From positions 1 to 19,267 of the forward strand of contig NYTG01000089.1 in assembly GCA_002683395.1 (NCBI GenBank): DNA of 19,267 bases. The letters are read 5' to 3'. The DNA comes from Halieaceae bacterium (GTDB taxonomy: Bacteria > Pseudomonadota > Gammaproteobacteria > Pseudomonadales > Halieaceae). The notes below the pieces were generated by a model. It had not been told where the DNA came from. It searched no databases and saw only the letters and a list, made by a program, of their open reading frames with translations. Shown in pieces: positions 1 through 7,656 of this stretch (its first letter is position 1; each line of letters opens with the position of its first letter). The translations under genes and the position numbers were made by a program.

Positions 1-936
1 AGCGTGTCGGGTTTGCGGGGTAAAAGTCTGTTGGCGCGAGTAAAGGGATCGATGCGTCTTGTCCTTGCGGTCTGCCAATCGTTATCGGTCATCTGGCGCG
101 TCAAACCCGATGTGGTATTGGGTATGGGCGGTTACGCTGCCGGGCCTGCCGGATTAGCCGCTTGGCTCACCCGAAAACCGCTGGTGATTCACGAACAAAA
201 CGCAGTCGCCGGTACCACGAATCGCTGGCTGGCGCCGATGGCAAAACGTGTGCTGTGTGGTTTGCCCGGAGGCTTTGCGGCGGACAAGGAAGCAGAGGTG
301 GTCGGTAATCCGGTCAGAGCGACGCTACAGCCGGTTGATCGCGAAGCGTTGAACCAGCTTTCTGGCTTTTCTGTTGAGCGACCTCTGAGAGTATTGGCGC
401 TGGGAGGCAGTCTTGGCGCTGCACCGCTGAATCAGTTGCTCCCGGCCGTATTCCATCTTCTGGTAGAGCAGGGCCTGGGTCAGTCGGTAGCGCTGTGGCA
501 GCAATGCGGTGAGCGCAACCGGACAGACGCCGACGCAGCATGGCAGAACAGTCCGTTTGCAGATCGTCGGTGCGACGATTTTATCGAAGACATGACTGCG
601 GCCTACCGTTGGGCAGATTTAGTGATTGCGCGGGCCGGCGCCCTCACCATTTCAGAGTTAACGGCTACCGGCACTGCCTCGTTATTAATACCCCTGCCAC
701 ACGCAATTGATGACCACCAGACCAAAAATGCTCGCGTACTTGCGGATTTGGGTGCGGCATTACTGTTGCCTCAGATTGACGCCTCCCCCGAGCAGGTGGC
801 ACAGCTGTTAATGAAGTGGGTTGCCGCACCGGCGACCTTGCTGGCAATGTCGAAGTCCGCCTGTCAGGCGCGGGCCGCCGAAGCCACTCATCGCGTTGCC
901 GAAGTGCTCACGGGGGTGATGCGTGCAGATGGTTGA
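1..936 (+). CDS. murG: MurG, lipid II-forming GlcNAc transferase (5' partial)
   Basis: MurG transfers GlcNAc from UDP-GlcNAc to lipid I, giving lipid II on the inner face of the cytoplasmic membrane. The frame is open from base 1, and the 311 residues present match E. coli MurG from about its residue 45 onward. The glycine-rich N-terminal loop therefore lies outside the window, and the GTG at position 4 is not the real start. Visible family segments include KPDVVLGMGGY, the HEQNAVAGTTNRWL segment, EVVGNPVR, LALGGSLGA, and the C-terminal donor-binding stretch ARAGALTISEL, where the family has a conserved (S/A)GALT(V/I)SE(L/I). The stop at 934-936 lies inside the start of murC (14-base overlap), so the two are probably translationally coupled. 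Only the edge of the window truncates it; the frame is otherwise intact. Confidence 0.97.
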   Translation, partial: SVSGLRGKSLLARVKGSMRLVLAVCQSLSVIWRVKPDVVLGMGGYAAGPAGLAAWLTRKPLVIHEQNAVAGTTNRWLAPMAKRVLCGLPGGFAADKEAEVVGNPVRATLQPVDREALNQLSGFSVERPLRVLALGGSLGAAPLNQLLPAVFHLLVEQGLGQSVALWQQCGERNRTDADAAWQNSPFADRRCDDFIEDMTAAYRWADLVIARAGALTISELTATGTASLLIPLPHAIDDHQTKNARVLADLGAALLLPQIDASPEQVAQLLMKWVAAPATLLAMSKSACQARAAEATHRVAEVLTGVMRADG

Positions 937-2359
937 GCCACGTCCTCGGATACCCGGCATGGGCCGTACTCGCCACATTTTTATGGTGGGTATCGGGGGC
1001 GCCGGCATGAGCGGTATCGCCGAAGTATTGGCGAGCCTGGGATACGCCGTGACGGGTTCTGATCAAACCGAGAGCTCAGTGGTCGCAAGACTGCGTTCCC
1101 TCGGGATCACCGTTCATATTGGCCATGCCGCTGAGCACATTGAGAACGCGGATGTGTTGGTGGTGTCGGCGGCAGTGCCCGATGATAACCCAGAGCGATT
1201 GGCGGCCCGCGAAAGGCGTATTCCCGTTGTCCCGCGTGCAGAAATGCTGGCAGAGCTTATGCGCTATCGCTTTGGCATCGCCGTCGCCGGCACGCACGGT
1301 AAAACCACGACCACTAGTCTGATCGCGGCCATTCTGGGTGAGGCGGGCGAGGATCCGACCTTCGTTATCGGCGGTTTGCTCAATCAGGCGGGGGCTAACG
1401 CGGCGCTGGGTGAGGGGCAATATTTGGTGGTAGAGGCAGATGAGAGTGATGCCTCTTTTCTGCACCTCCAGCCCATGATGGCGCTGGTCACCAATATCGA
1501 AGCGGACCATATGGAGCACTATGAGGGAGACCTCGCCCGCTACATTCAGGCCTTCGACGGATTTCTGCACAACCTGCCTTTTTATGGCCCAGCTGTGATG
1601 TGTCTGGATGATAAGGGCGTGCGGGATCTCATCCCGGAGCTCTCGCGCCGGGTGATTACTTATGGCCGTCACAGCGACGCTGACTACAGGCTCGACAATT
1701 ATCGTGGCGAGGGTTTGTACAGCCACTTTGAGCTGCTTCGCCCCGAGGGGACAACGCCTTTGGCGCTCACGGTGAAAATGCCGGGTTTGCACAACGCGCA
1801 GAACGCGGTTGGCGCTGCTGCGTTGTGCTCAGAGCTGGGCATTCCTGATGAGGCCATTGTGAAAGGGCTTTTAGAGTTTGCTGGAGTCGGTCGGCGCTTT
1901 TCGGACTTGGGGGAGGTGCGTTGGAAATCTGGCAGCGCACGTCTGATTGATGACTATGGACACCACCCAACAGAGGTCGCGGTCACGTTGCAGGCGGCGC
2001 GGGATGCGTTTGCTGGCCAGCGAGTCGTCATGGTCTACCAACCTCATCGATTCACGCGCACGCGGGATCATTTCGATGAGTTTGTATCGGTGCTCGGTGA
2101 GGCGCAGTGCTTGATCCTGCTGGATGTCTATTCCGCCGGCGAAGTGGCGATAGAGGGAGCTGATTCCCAGTCACTGGCAAAAGCGATTCGCTCCAGAGGC
2201 GTGGTGGAGCCGATTGTAGTGTCTGACCAGCGTCAGCTCGCCGCAGTGTTAGCCGGTGTGATGGAGGATGCTGACATTCTGCTGATGCAGGGAGCAGGTG
2301 ATATTGGGCGACTGGCAGGCGCCCTGGCTGATTGTGAGTCACTGGAGGTGCTGCAATGA
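923..2359 (+). CDS. murC: UDP-N-acetylmuramate--L-alanine ligase MurC
   Basis: MurC is the cytoplasmic ATP-dependent ligase that adds L-Ala to UDP-MurNAc, the first peptide-stem step. The N-terminal nucleotide-binding loop is visible near residues 22-28 (VGIGGAG). The ATP loop GTHGKTTTT is at about 123-131, and the central Mur-ligase segment reads EADESDASF, followed by TNIEADHMEHY. The C-terminal domain contains DDYGHHPTEV and YQPHRFTRT. Its length of 478 residues fits the family. An in-frame TGA at 917-919 limits the start to GTG 923 or ATG 929. I prefer GTG because GGGGG at 912-916, part of a near-perfect anti-16S match, lies 6 bases before it but 12 before the ATG. The gene overlaps murG by 14 bases and its TGA overlaps the ddl ATG (ATGA). 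murB does not follow, as in Pseudomonas-type clusters. Confidence 0.97.
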   Translation: MQMVEPRPRIPGMGRTRHIFMVGIGGAGMSGIAEVLASLGYAVTGSDQTESSVVARLRSLGITVHIGHAAEHIENADVLVVSAAVPDDNPERLAARERRIPVVPRAEMLAELMRYRFGIAVAGTHGKTTTTSLIAAILGEAGEDPTFVIGGLLNQAGANAALGEGQYLVVEADESDASFLHLQPMMALVTNIEADHMEHYEGDLARYIQAFDGFLHNLPFYGPAVMCLDDKGVRDLIPELSRRVITYGRHSDADYRLDNYRGEGLYSHFELLRPEGTTPLALTVKMPGLHNAQNAVGAAALCSELGIPDEAIVKGLLEFAGVGRRFSDLGEVRWKSGSARLIDDYGHHPTEVAVTLQAARDAFAGQRVVMVYQPHRFTRTRDHFDEFVSVLGEAQCLILLDVYSAGEVAIEGADSQSLAKAIRSRGVVEPIVVSDQRQLAAVLAGVMEDADILLMQGAGDIGRLAGALADCESLEVLQ

Positions 2360-3288
2360 GCCGCGGGCCTTTCAGCGGGAAGACATTGGCAGTTATGTTG
2401 GGTGGTACGGCCGCTGAGCGCAGTATTTCTCTGCAGAGCGGTGAGAACGTGGCGCGTGCGCTCGAACAAGACGGCGCGAACGTGCTGCGGGTTGATCCTG
2501 CAGAAAAGGATTGGCCAGAGCGGCTCAAGGAAGCGTCCTTTGTCTTCAACTTGCTGCATGGCCCGGGTGGAGAAGATGGCACGGTACAGGGTCTGTTTGA
2601 ACTGATGAAACTGCCCTATAGCGGCTGTGGACTGATGGCCTCTGCGCTGACCATGGACAAGATTCGGACCAAATGGGTCTGGCAGGGTGTGGGGTTGGCT
2701 ACCCCGGCGTTTGAGGTGCTTGAGAAAAATACAGACTGGCAGGCGGTCATTGAGGCACTGGGGACCGTCTTCGTGAAGCCTGCGCTTGAGGGTTCTTCTC
2801 TTGGGATGAGCAAGGCCACTAGCGCCTCCGAACTGGAAGCTTCCTTCCTTCAAGCCTCCCGCTATGGCACCGAGGTGATGGCAGAGCAGTTTATCCCGGG
2901 CGCTGAGTACACGGTGGCCATTCTAGGGGACAAGACCCTGCCCAGTATCCGTATTGACGTACCCGGCGAATTTTACGATTTCGACGCGAAGTATCGCTCG
3001 GAAGAAACCTGCTTCACCTGCCCTTCGGACTTGACGACGGATGAGGAGGCGGCGCTTTCGGCGCTGGCTCGTGCTGCCTTCGATGCAGTGAGAGGAGAGG
3101 TTTGGGGTCGGGTCGACGTCATGCGAGACCCGGCGGGCGGTTGGCAGCTCCTCGAAGTGAATACCGTTCCCGGTATGACTTCACACAGTTTGGTCCCGTT
3201 GGCGGCAAAGGTGGCGGGACTGAGCCTGCTCGATTTACTGAGCGACATATATGAACACAGTCTTGAGGTGCGTCATGTCGAGGCCTAA
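2356..3288 (+). CDS. ddlB: D-alanine--D-alanine ligase
   Basis: This cytoplasmic ATP-grasp ligase joins two D-Ala molecules to make the dipeptide used by MurF. The 310-residue length fits DdlB. Motifs seen in order are an N-terminal LGGTAAERSISLQSG loop, FNLLHGPGGEDGTVQG, the ATP-binding VKPALEGSSLGMSKA segment, and the C-terminal metal and substrate loop RVDVMRD with LLEVNTVPGMTSHSLVP. The ATG at 2356 overlaps the murC stop by four bases and is preceded by GGAGG at 2344-2348, a 7-base spacer, so the start is well supported. It overlaps the probable ftsQ start by 14 bases. The suffix B is given because of its place in the dcw cluster; a second ddl elsewhere in the genome cannot be excluded. 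Confidence 0.96.
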   Translation: MSRGPFSGKTLAVMLGGTAAERSISLQSGENVARALEQDGANVLRVDPAEKDWPERLKEASFVFNLLHGPGGEDGTVQGLFELMKLPYSGCGLMASALTMDKIRTKWVWQGVGLATPAFEVLEKNTDWQAVIEALGTVFVKPALEGSSLGMSKATSASELEASFLQASRYGTEVMAEQFIPGAEYTVAILGDKTLPSIRIDVPGEFYDFDAKYRSEETCFTCPSDLTTDEEAALSALARAAFDAVRGEVWGRVDVMRDPAGGWQLLEVNTVPGMTSHSLVPLAAKVAGLSLLDLLSDIYEHSLEVRHVEA

Positions 3289-4060
3289 TCGAGTTGCGGG
3301 GCAACGCGCAGAGGCATCTGTGGCGACTATTTCGCCGCTCAGACGATGGTTGAATCGCACGCTGCTGGGATTGGGACTGGCACTGGTGGGTGCGGGTCTG
3401 TTTCAGGGCGGTGCAAGCTTGAGTGCGCAACAGGTCGAGCGGCTTACGGTATTAGGCGATGTTCGCCATATTGATGCCGAGGCCATTCAGGCGCGGCTTG
3501 CGCCCCGGGTTGCCGAAGGCTTTCTCGCAGCCGATCTCACCGATCTCCGCCACGAACTCGAATCCTTACCCTGGGTTTACAGCGTGAATACCCGACGCCG
3601 CTGGCCAGCCGAAATTCAGGTAACCCTCGTAGAGCAGCGCCCGATGGCGCAATGGGGTGAGCTGGGCTACCTCAATCACGAGGGTCAATTCTTTCCCGCC
3701 TCGCGTGATCCTCTCTACGACGACCTGCCTGTGCTGAGCGGCCCACAAGGGGCAGAAGTCTCTCTAATGCGTCGTTATCAGATGCTAGCAGGACTGTTTG
3801 AACCCACGGGGCTGACGATCGACAAGTTGTCCTTAGATGCGTTGGGGCAGGTGGCGGTGCAATTTGACAGCGGTCTGTCGCTGCTGCTGGGTGCAAGGGA
3901 GATATCCCAGCGCGTGGCGCGCTTCAGGCGCCTGTGGGAAGAAGCACTGCCCGCACAGGCTGTGGCAAAAGTGGATCTGCGTTACGAGTACGGAGCGGCG
4001 GTGACATTTAGCGATGCGGGGCTGGCTATGCGGACCGCGCAGAACAAGGGGGAAGGGTGA
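3275..4060 (+). CDS. ftsQ: Cell division protein FtsQ
   Basis: FtsQ is a bitopic inner-membrane divisome protein that forms the FtsQLB complex in the periplasm. With this start the protein has 261 residues: a short basic cytoplasmic tail, one membrane segment at about 29-48, a POTRA domain at about 54-122 (starting VERLTVLGDV and containing LPWVYSVNTRRRWP), then the FtsQ/DivIB beta domain (GYLNHEGQFFPA). An in-frame ATG at 3251 would add eight residues, but it has no ribosome-binding site. ATG 3275 has GAGGTG at 3265-3270, four bases upstream, so I chose it. It overlaps ddl by 14 bases, and its stop TGA shares one base with the ftsA ATG (TGATG). Identity rests on domain layout and position, because FtsQ sequences are poorly conserved. 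Confidence 0.93.
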   Translation: MSRPNRVAGQRAEASVATISPLRRWLNRTLLGLGLALVGAGLFQGGASLSAQQVERLTVLGDVRHIDAEAIQARLAPRVAEGFLAADLTDLRHELESLPWVYSVNTRRRWPAEIQVTLVEQRPMAQWGELGYLNHEGQFFPASRDPLYDDLPVLSGPQGAEVSLMRRYQMLAGLFEPTGLTIDKLSLDALGQVAVQFDSGLSLLLGAREISQRVARFRRLWEEALPAQAVAKVDLRYEYGAAVTFSDAGLAMRTAQNKGEG

Positions 4061-5298
4061 TGGCCGGTGGAGAGAATAAACAAATGATTGTGGGGCTCGA
4101 TATCGGGACCTCAAAAGTCGTTGCGGTTGTCGGGGAGATAGACCCCGATGGCGGTATGGAAGTGGTCGGCATCGGCTCGCATCCTTCTCGAGGTATGAAG
4201 AAAGGGGTCGTGGTGAATATTGAATCCACGGTCAACGCCATACAGCGTGCTGTGGAAGAAGCGGAACTGATGGCCGGGTGCCAGATTCACTCGGTTTATG
4301 TGGGGATCGCAGGTAGCCACATTCGGTCGGTGAACTCACACGGGATTGTGGCGATTCGTGATCAGGAGGTGTTCCGGCAGGATGTGGATCGCGTGATCGA
4401 TGCGGCGCAAGCGGTGGCAATCCCCGCAGATCAGAAAGTGCTGCACGTGCTCCCTCAGGAATACGTGATCGATAACCAGTCCGGTATTCGGGAACCTCTC
4501 GGTATGTCCGGAGTCCGCCTGGAGGCAAAGGTGCATCTGGTCACCTGCGCCGTCAACGCGGCGCAGAACATTGAGAAATGCGTTGAGCGATGCGGGTTAT
4601 CGGTGGACGGGATTATTCTAGAGCAGCTCGCCTCGAGCTACTCGGTCATCACCGAAGACGAGCGGGATCTAGGCGTTTGCCTGGTCGATATCGGCGGCGG
4701 CACTTCTGACATTGCCATCTTCACCGACGGTTCGATACGCCACACCGGTGTGATTCCTATTGCGGGTGATCAGGTGACTAACGATATTGCTATGGCTCTG
4801 CGCACACCCACTCAGCACGCCGAAGAAATCAAAATTCGATACGCCTGCGCACTGACACAGCTCGCTGGGCCCGATGAAACCATCAAGGTGCCCAGTGTGG
4901 GTGATCGGCCGCCGCGTGACCTGTCTCGTCAATCTCTTGCAGAGGTGGTGGAGCCGCGCTACGACGAATTGTTTACCTTGATCCAGTCGGAGCTTCGGCG
5001 ATCCGGTTATGAAGAACTGATACCCGCTGGCGTGGTCCTGACCGGCGGCACTTCAAAAATGGAAGGCGCAGTCGACTTGGCTGAGGAAATCTTCCATATG
5101 CCGGTCAGAGTCGGCGCTCCTCAATACGCGAGGGGACTGCACGACATTATCCGAAATCCTATTTATGCCACCGCGGTGGGGCTGCTGCTCTACGGAGCAG
5201 AAGAAGCTCGCGATGCTGCGACGGAGCGTCATGAAGCGCAGTCCGAAGGTGAGGGTTTTGTCGGGCGAGTCAAAGCGTGGCTCGCACGACATTTTTAG
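4060..5298 (+). CDS. ftsA: Cell division protein FtsA
   Basis: FtsA is an actin-fold ATPase that tethers FtsZ filaments to the inner membrane and recruits later divisome proteins. The 412 residues align closely with E. coli FtsA as I recall it: VGLDIGTSKV phosphate loop near residues 11-20, the 1C subdomain around 87-165, HVLPQEY, the second phosphate loop VDIGGGTSDIA near 209-219, and VVLTGGTSKMEG in the adenosine region. The last residues, FVGRVKAWLARHF, form the amphipathic membrane-targeting helix, so the protein looks functional. Possible starts are GTG 4057, ATG 4060 and ATG 4084. ATG 4060 joins the ftsQ stop as TGATG and follows an AAGGGGGAAGGG tract (4046-4057), so I chose it, although GTG 4057 differs by only one codon. 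Confidence 0.97.
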   Translation: MAGGENKQMIVGLDIGTSKVVAVVGEIDPDGGMEVVGIGSHPSRGMKKGVVVNIESTVNAIQRAVEEAELMAGCQIHSVYVGIAGSHIRSVNSHGIVAIRDQEVFRQDVDRVIDAAQAVAIPADQKVLHVLPQEYVIDNQSGIREPLGMSGVRLEAKVHLVTCAVNAAQNIEKCVERCGLSVDGIILEQLASSYSVITEDERDLGVCLVDIGGGTSDIAIFTDGSIRHTGVIPIAGDQVTNDIAMALRTPTQHAEEIKIRYACALTQLAGPDETIKVPSVGDRPPRDLSRQSLAEVVEPRYDELFTLIQSELRRSGYEELIPAGVVLTGGTSKMEGAVDLAEEIFHMPVRVGAPQYARGLHDIIRNPIYATAVGLLLYGAEEARDAATERHEAQSEGEGFVGRVKAWLARHF

Positions 5299-5329
5299 CA
5301 GGTTTTTTGGCAGGGCTCGCGGTTTGGGG

Positions 5330-5349
5330 CTTTTTTAAAAAAAGGGGAG
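5330..5349 (+). promoter_or_regulatory. A/T palindrome abutting the ftsZ ribosome-binding site
   Basis: The 57-base ftsA-ftsZ gap is the only real gap in the murG-ftsZ run. It contains a C, six T and seven A at 5330-5343, running straight into AAGGGGAG (5342-5349), which is the ftsZ Shine-Dalgarno sequence six bases before ATG 5356. The T and A runs are self-complementary, so in RNA they could fold weakly next to the ribosome-binding site. In DNA they form a bent, easily melted tract that could serve promoter function. The sequence is plain; any regulatory role is inference. Confidence 0.35.
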
Positions 5350-5355
5350 AAAACG

Positions 5356-6525
5356 ATGTTTGAATTAGTAGACAGTGCACCGCAAAGTGCCGTGATCAAG
5401 GTGATCGGTGTCGGCGGCGGAGGGGGTAATGCCGTTCGACACATGATCGATCATCAGGTCGACGGCGTCGATTTTATTTGCGCCAATACCGACGCTCAGG
5501 CGCTTTCTGATATTAGCTCTAAAACAGTGCTGCAGTTGGGCGCAGGCATCACGAAAGGTTTGGGTGCGGGTGCCAATCCGGAAGTGGGTCGTGCCGCAGC
5601 CCTCGAGGACCGGGACCGCATCGCCGACGCTATGCACGGCGCTGACATGGTGTTCGTGACCGCGGGGATGGGTGGTGGAACGGGTACCGGCGCGGCCCCG
5701 ATTGTGGCTGAGGTCGCCCGGGAGCTCGGCATATTGACGGTGGCCGTGGTGACTCGGCCGTTTAGCTTTGAGGGCAAGAAGCGTCTCAATACGGCGGACG
5801 ATGGTCTCAAGGAAATTGCGCAGCACTGCGATTCCTTGATTACCATTCCCAACGAGAAGCTGCTGGAAGTGCTGGGCTCCAACACCACGCTGCTCGACGC
5901 TTTCAAGGAGGCCAACGATGTTCTGCTGGGCGCGGTACAGGGCATTGCTGACCTCATCATCCGGCCGGGTCTGGTCAATGTGGATTTTGCCGATGTCCGC
6001 ACCGTGATGTCTGAGATGGGTTCCGCCATGATGGGAACCGGCAGCGCTAGCGGCGAGAGTCGCGCACGAGAGGCGGCTGAGCGTGCTATCAATAGCCCTC
6101 TCCTCGATGACATCGATCTCAGTGGTGCACGGGGTATTTTGGTCAATATCACCGCAGGTCTGGACCTGTCACTGGGTGAGTTCTCCGAGGTCGGCGCGAC
6201 AATCGAAGATATCGCGTCAGAGGACGCTACTGTGGTGGTCGGTACCGTGATCGATCCCGAGATGACCGACAGTCTCAAGGTCACCGTGGTCGCAACGGGA
6301 CTTCGTAATGCTGAGGCGCGGCCATCGCTGACAGCGGTCGAGCCCACAGCGGTCGCGAGGCGGCCGGCAACAACCGGTGCGGACTACGAGGATTACGATT
6401 TGCCTCCGGGCGTGCGTCAGGCGACCACCGCAGCAATGGATGGCCAGACGGCGCTCAGGATGGATGAGGATCTTGATGAGCAGCTGTTCGATGTACCGGC
6501 GTTTCTCCGTCGCCAGGCTGACTGA
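5356..6525 (+). CDS. ftsZ: Cell division GTPase FtsZ
   Basis: FtsZ is the tubulin-like GTPase that polymerises into the division ring at midcell. The 389 residues contain every hallmark: IGVGGGGGNAV near 17-27, the tubulin signature GGGTGTG at 106-112, the VVTRPFSFEGKKR segment, and the T7 catalytic loop NVDFAD at 208-213. A variable linker follows, then the conserved C-terminal peptide DVPAFLRRQAD at 379-389, which binds FtsA, ZipA and other partners. The ATG has the strong AAGGGGAG site (5342-5349) six bases upstream. It lies 57 bases after ftsA, long enough for separate control of FtsZ level. A palindromic stem-loop follows the stop. Confidence 0.99.
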   Translation: MFELVDSAPQSAVIKVIGVGGGGGNAVRHMIDHQVDGVDFICANTDAQALSDISSKTVLQLGAGITKGLGAGANPEVGRAAALEDRDRIADAMHGADMVFVTAGMGGGTGTGAAPIVAEVARELGILTVAVVTRPFSFEGKKRLNTADDGLKEIAQHCDSLITIPNEKLLEVLGSNTTLLDAFKEANDVLLGAVQGIADLIIRPGLVNVDFADVRTVMSEMGSAMMGTGSASGESRAREAAERAINSPLLDDIDLSGARGILVNITAGLDLSLGEFSEVGATIEDIASEDATVVVGTVIDPEMTDSLKVTVVATGLRNAEARPSLTAVEPTAVARRPATTGADYEDYDLPPGVRQATTAAMDGQTALRMDEDLDEQLFDVPAFLRRQAD

Positions 6526-6536
6526 GACGCTGTAAA

Positions 6537-6563
6537 GCCCCGAATCTTGTAAATAGTCGGGGC
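6537..6563 (+). other. Stem-loop in the ftsZ-lpxC gap
   Basis: GCCCCGA at 6537-6543 is perfectly complementary to TCGGGGC at 6557-6563, with a 13-base AT-rich loop, and it begins 12 bases after the ftsZ stop. No U-tract follows (the next bases are AGGAGTGC), so it is not a standard intrinsic terminator. It could be an RNA-stabilising end, a processing site or a partial attenuator between the division genes and lpxC. The inverted repeat is directly seen; the function is unknown. Confidence 0.45.
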
Positions 6564-6600
6564 AGGAGTGCTGGATTGAGGTAGCGCGCCCTAGTAATGT

Positions 6601-6619
6601 CCTCTCTTAACAAGAGGGG
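6601..6619 (+). promoter_or_regulatory. Hairpin that sequesters the lpxC ribosome-binding site
   Basis: Bases 6601-6608 (CCTCTCTT) can pair with 6612-6619 (AAGAGGGG) around an AAC loop. This gives an 8-bp stem with one G-U pair. The 3' arm is the lpxC Shine-Dalgarno sequence itself, ending five bases before ATG 6625. If formed in the mRNA, the hairpin would block ribosome access. The complementarity is seen directly; translational control is an inference. Confidence 0.5.
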
Positions 6620-6624
6620 ATCAT

Positions 6625-7542
6625 ATGCTTCGGCAACGTACCCTGCAGGAGTCGATTAAGTCGACGGGTGTAGGGCTTCACTCCGGCAACAAGGTGGCCA
6701 TCGTGCTCAGTCCGGCGCCAGAGGACACGGGCATTGTGTTTCGTCGCATCGACCTGAATCCGGTCCGGGACATCCCCGCCCGGGCGGATTGGGTCGATGA
6801 GACTGACCTCTCTACCAGTTTAGGCAGTGGCGACGCACGGGTGACCACGGTAGAGCATCTTTTATCTGCTCTCTGCGGGCTTGGCGTTGACAATGCCTTT
6901 ATCGACATCGACTCGGCAGAAGTGCCCATCATGGATGGCTCGGCGAGTCCTTTTGTCTACCTGCTGCAAGCGGCGGGCATTCGCAAGCAATCCGCAGCGA
7001 AGCGCTTTATTCGCGTGACAGACGAGATTGCCGTGAATGATGGTGATAAGACCGCCACATTGAGACCCTATGATGGATTTCGTGTGACGTTTGCCATCGA
7101 TTTTGACCATCCCGTTTTTCGAGCGCAGTCGGGTCGTGCGACCCTCGATATCAGCAGCGAGGCGTTTGTTCGCGAGATCAGCCGGGCGCGTACTTTTGGT
7201 TTTGTGCATGAATTTGAATACATGCGTTCCCGGGGTCTAGCCAGAGGTGGCAGCGTCGATAACGCGATCGTTATTGATGATTACCGCATTCTTAATGACG
7301 GCGGATTGCGCTACGACGATGAGTTTGTGAAGCATAAAATGTTGGATGCGATGGGGGATCTGTACCTCGCGGGTCATCAGTTACTCGCGGACTACGAAGG
7401 GATTAAATCAGGGCATGCGCTGAATAACCGTCTGGTACGGGAACTGTTTGCCAACCCGCAAAGTTGGGAGTGGGTGACCTTTGAGGAAGAGGCTGACGCG
7501 CCGCTCGATTGGGCTTTACCCCAGGATCTGCAATTGGCCTGA
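6625..7542 (+). CDS. lpxC: UDP-3-O-acyl-N-acetylglucosamine deacetylase LpxC
   Basis: LpxC is the zinc deacetylase that performs the committed step of lipid A synthesis in the cytoplasm. The 305 residues match the E. coli enzyme offset by one. TTVEHLLSAL carries His78 (zinc ligand, E. coli His79). KHKMLDAMGDLYL carries His237 and Asp241 (zinc ligands, E. coli 238 and 242). His264 in KSGHALNN corresponds to the catalytic E. coli His265. ATG 6625 follows AGAGGGG, itself inside a hairpin. The C-terminus ends DLQLA; in E. coli a C-terminal signal directs FtsH proteolysis, but whether this shorter hydrophobic end does so is unknown. As in Pseudomonas, lpxC follows ftsZ. Its expression may come from the dcw transcript or from a promoter in the 99-base gap, where I see no convincing sigma-70 boxes. 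Confidence 0.98.
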   Translation: MLRQRTLQESIKSTGVGLHSGNKVAIVLSPAPEDTGIVFRRIDLNPVRDIPARADWVDETDLSTSLGSGDARVTTVEHLLSALCGLGVDNAFIDIDSAEVPIMDGSASPFVYLLQAAGIRKQSAAKRFIRVTDEIAVNDGDKTATLRPYDGFRVTFAIDFDHPVFRAQSGRATLDISSEAFVREISRARTFGFVHEFEYMRSRGLARGGSVDNAIVIDDYRILNDGGLRYDDEFVKHKMLDAMGDLYLAGHQLLADYEGIKSGHALNNRLVRELFANPQSWEWVTFEEEADAPLDWALPQDLQLA

Positions 7543-7656
7543 GTCCTGCCATCGACCTCATTCCCGGTCAAAAAACCGCTTTGGATGGGCCACCGTGGTT
7601 CCCCTTCACCCCCGAAAATGGCATGATTTAGCTTCTGATATGCGCGATAGACAATC

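Noticed and set aside
1076..1792. 238-codon minus-strand frame inside murC
   Set aside because: Shadow of a conserved essential gene; its translation has no family motif and no ribosome-binding site of note.
2340..2360. Loss of murB between murC and ddl
   Set aside because: Absence of murB here is normal for Pseudomonas-like clusters, where it lies elsewhere; the murC-ddl junction is a clean ATGA overlap with no remnant.
5496..6347. 283-codon open frame on the minus strand inside ftsZ
   Set aside because: It lies wholly antisense to unmistakable ftsZ, is rich in Ser, Arg, Thr and Pro as expected of the antisense of a GC-rich gene, and shows no recognisable domain.
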